Shown piece by piece: positions 5,144-5,996 of a stretch of DNA of 5,996 bases (position 1 is the first letter of the stretch; the number at the start of each line of letters is the position of its first letter). The notes below the pieces were generated by a model. The model worked only from the letters and a program-made list of their open reading frames with translations. It did not search any database and was not told where the DNA came from. The position numbers and the translations under genes are program-made. Origin of the DNA: MB-PLM-2 sp964385715 (lineage in GTDB: Bacteria; Planctomycetota; Planctomycetia; Pirellulales; UBA7805); the NCBI GenBank assembly GCA_964385715.1, contig CAYLRE010000295.1, positions 1 to 5,996 of the forward strand, read 5' to 3'.

Positions 5144-5996
5144 TTACAGAGCCTGACGCGCGGCGCTGAGCGTGTTGAGCAGCAGCATTGCAATTGTTAG
5201 CGGACCAACGCCGCCAGGCACGGGTGTGATTGCTCCGGCCACTTCGCGGACCGCGTCGTAGTCGACATCGCCCACGAGACCGTCGTCGGTGCGATTGATG
5301 CCAACATCGATCACCGTGGCTCCTGGTTTGACCATCTCGGCCGTGATGAATTTCGGCTGGCCAATGGCGGCCACGAGAATGTCCGCGGAGCGGGTCACCT
5401 CGGCCAGGTCTCGGGTTCGCGAATGACAAACCGTCACGGTCGCGTCGCCCCCTTGGCCACGTTGCACGAGCATGTTCGCCAGCGGCTTGCCAACGATGTC
5501 ACTGCGGCCGACGACCACCACGTGGGCTCCGGCCGTGGGAATCTCTTCCCGAACGAGTAACTGCTGGATGCCGTGTGGGGTGCAGGGTAAGAATCGCGGA
5601 CGACCCTGAACCAGGCGGCCAACGTTCTCCGGATGGAAAGCGTCGACATCCTTATTCGGATTGACCGCCTGCAACACTCGCTCGGTATCGATCTGCTTCG
5701 GCAGCGGCAACTGCACGAGAATGCCATGTACCTCGTCCGCCTTGTTGAGCTTGGCAACGATGCCCAACAGGTCGTCTTCCGTAGCGTCGGCCGGCAGCCG
5801 GTGTAGCTGGCTATCGAGGCCCACTCGCTCACAAGCCCGCTGCTTGTTGCGAACGTAAACCTCGCTGGCCGGGTCTTCTCCGACCAGGACCGCCGCTAAA
5901 CAGGGCGTGACGGCGCGATTCTCGATGAAGTCGGCAACCTCGTCGCTGATTTCATCCTTGATCAATGCCAGTACCTTCTGCGGATCGGCGAGCAGA
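5144..5996 (-). CDS. folD: Bifunctional methylenetetrahydrofolate dehydrogenase/cyclohydrolase FolD (start outside window)
   Basis: FolD oxidises 5,10-methylene-THF to methenyl-THF using NADP and hydrolyses that to 10-formyl-THF, supplying one-carbon units for purine and formyl-Met synthesis in the cytoplasm. Counting from a TTG at 5965, the key sites are YVRNK with Y37 and catalytic K41, GILVQLPLP with Q85, KDVDAFHP with D108, PCTPHGI (127-133), the Rossmann-type GRSDIVGKP (153-161), and PGGVGPLT (250-257) near the end. All catalytic residues are present, so it should be active. Two small departures are Ala for the usual Gly in KDVDGFHP and Leu for Met in PGGVGPMT. The frame stays open to base 5996, reading LLADPQKVLAL before the TTG, as expected for the FolD N-terminus. 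The TTG is therefore not the real start, and about ten residues are probably missing. The insert QRGQGGDA (168-175) is slightly longer than in E. coli. The gene stands alone here. Confidence 0.97.
   Translation of the reverse strand, partial: LLADPQKVLALIKDEISDEVADFIENRAVTPCLAAVLVGEDPASEVYVRNKQRACERVGLDSQLHRLPADATEDDLLGIVAKLNKADEVHGILVQLPLPKQIDTERVLQAVNPNKDVDAFHPENVGRLVQGRPRFLPCTPHGIQQLLVREEIPTAGAHVVVVGRSDIVGKPLANMLVQRGQGGDATVTVCHSRTRDLAEVTRSADILVAAIGQPKFITAEMVKPGATVIDVGINRTDDGLVGDVDYDAVREVAGAITPVPGGVGPLTIAMLLLNTLSAARQAL

Overview
The window most likely comes from a planctomycete (Planctomycetota, Pirellula/Blastopirellula-like). The main reason is a secreted protein at 2415-3266 whose N-terminal half matches the planctomycete-specific domain TIGR03067. 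A sialate O-acetylesterase-type hydrolase, a degenerate receiver protein and moderately high GC content fit this. The assignment is recognition by eye, with no database search.

Layout. The left end (1-995) is read on the + strand: the C-terminal part of an SGNH-type sialate O-acetylesterase, cut by the window edge, then 14 bp later a 168-residue conserved protein of unknown function. Facing it is a run of four minus-strand genes. In transcription order they are an endonuclease/exonuclease/phosphatase (EEP) family protein (4167-3448), the secreted TIGR03067 protein (3266-2415), a stand-alone pseudo-receiver protein that lacks the phospho-acceptor Asp (2360-1986), and a zinc-ribbon plus PilZ protein predicted to bind c-di-GMP (1748-1041). 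Gaps of 181, 54 and 237 bp make one tight operon unlikely. Only the TIGR03067 and receiver genes are close enough for easy co-transcription. The right end is most of folD on the minus strand (5144-5996), with its start beyond the window.

Between folD and the EEP gene lie about 976 bp (4168-5143) without a convincing protein gene. The stretch is rich in inverted repeats. Two resemble + strand intrinsic terminators although no + strand gene lies upstream, and there is a 25-codon hydrophobic ORF (4938-5015). It may hold one or more small RNAs or a tiny membrane protein, but no known RNA family is recognised.

How the genes relate. FolD is core one-carbon metabolism and the esterase is catabolic; neither is obviously tied to the others. 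The receiver and PilZ proteins are both stand-alone signalling modules next to each other on one strand, so a shared regulatory role is possible but unproven. I see no mobile element, CRISPR array, tRNA or rRNA. The best candidates for unusual biology are the pseudo-receiver, the zinc-ribbon-PilZ fusion, the conserved unknown protein at 489-995, and the hairpin-rich gene-poor stretch.
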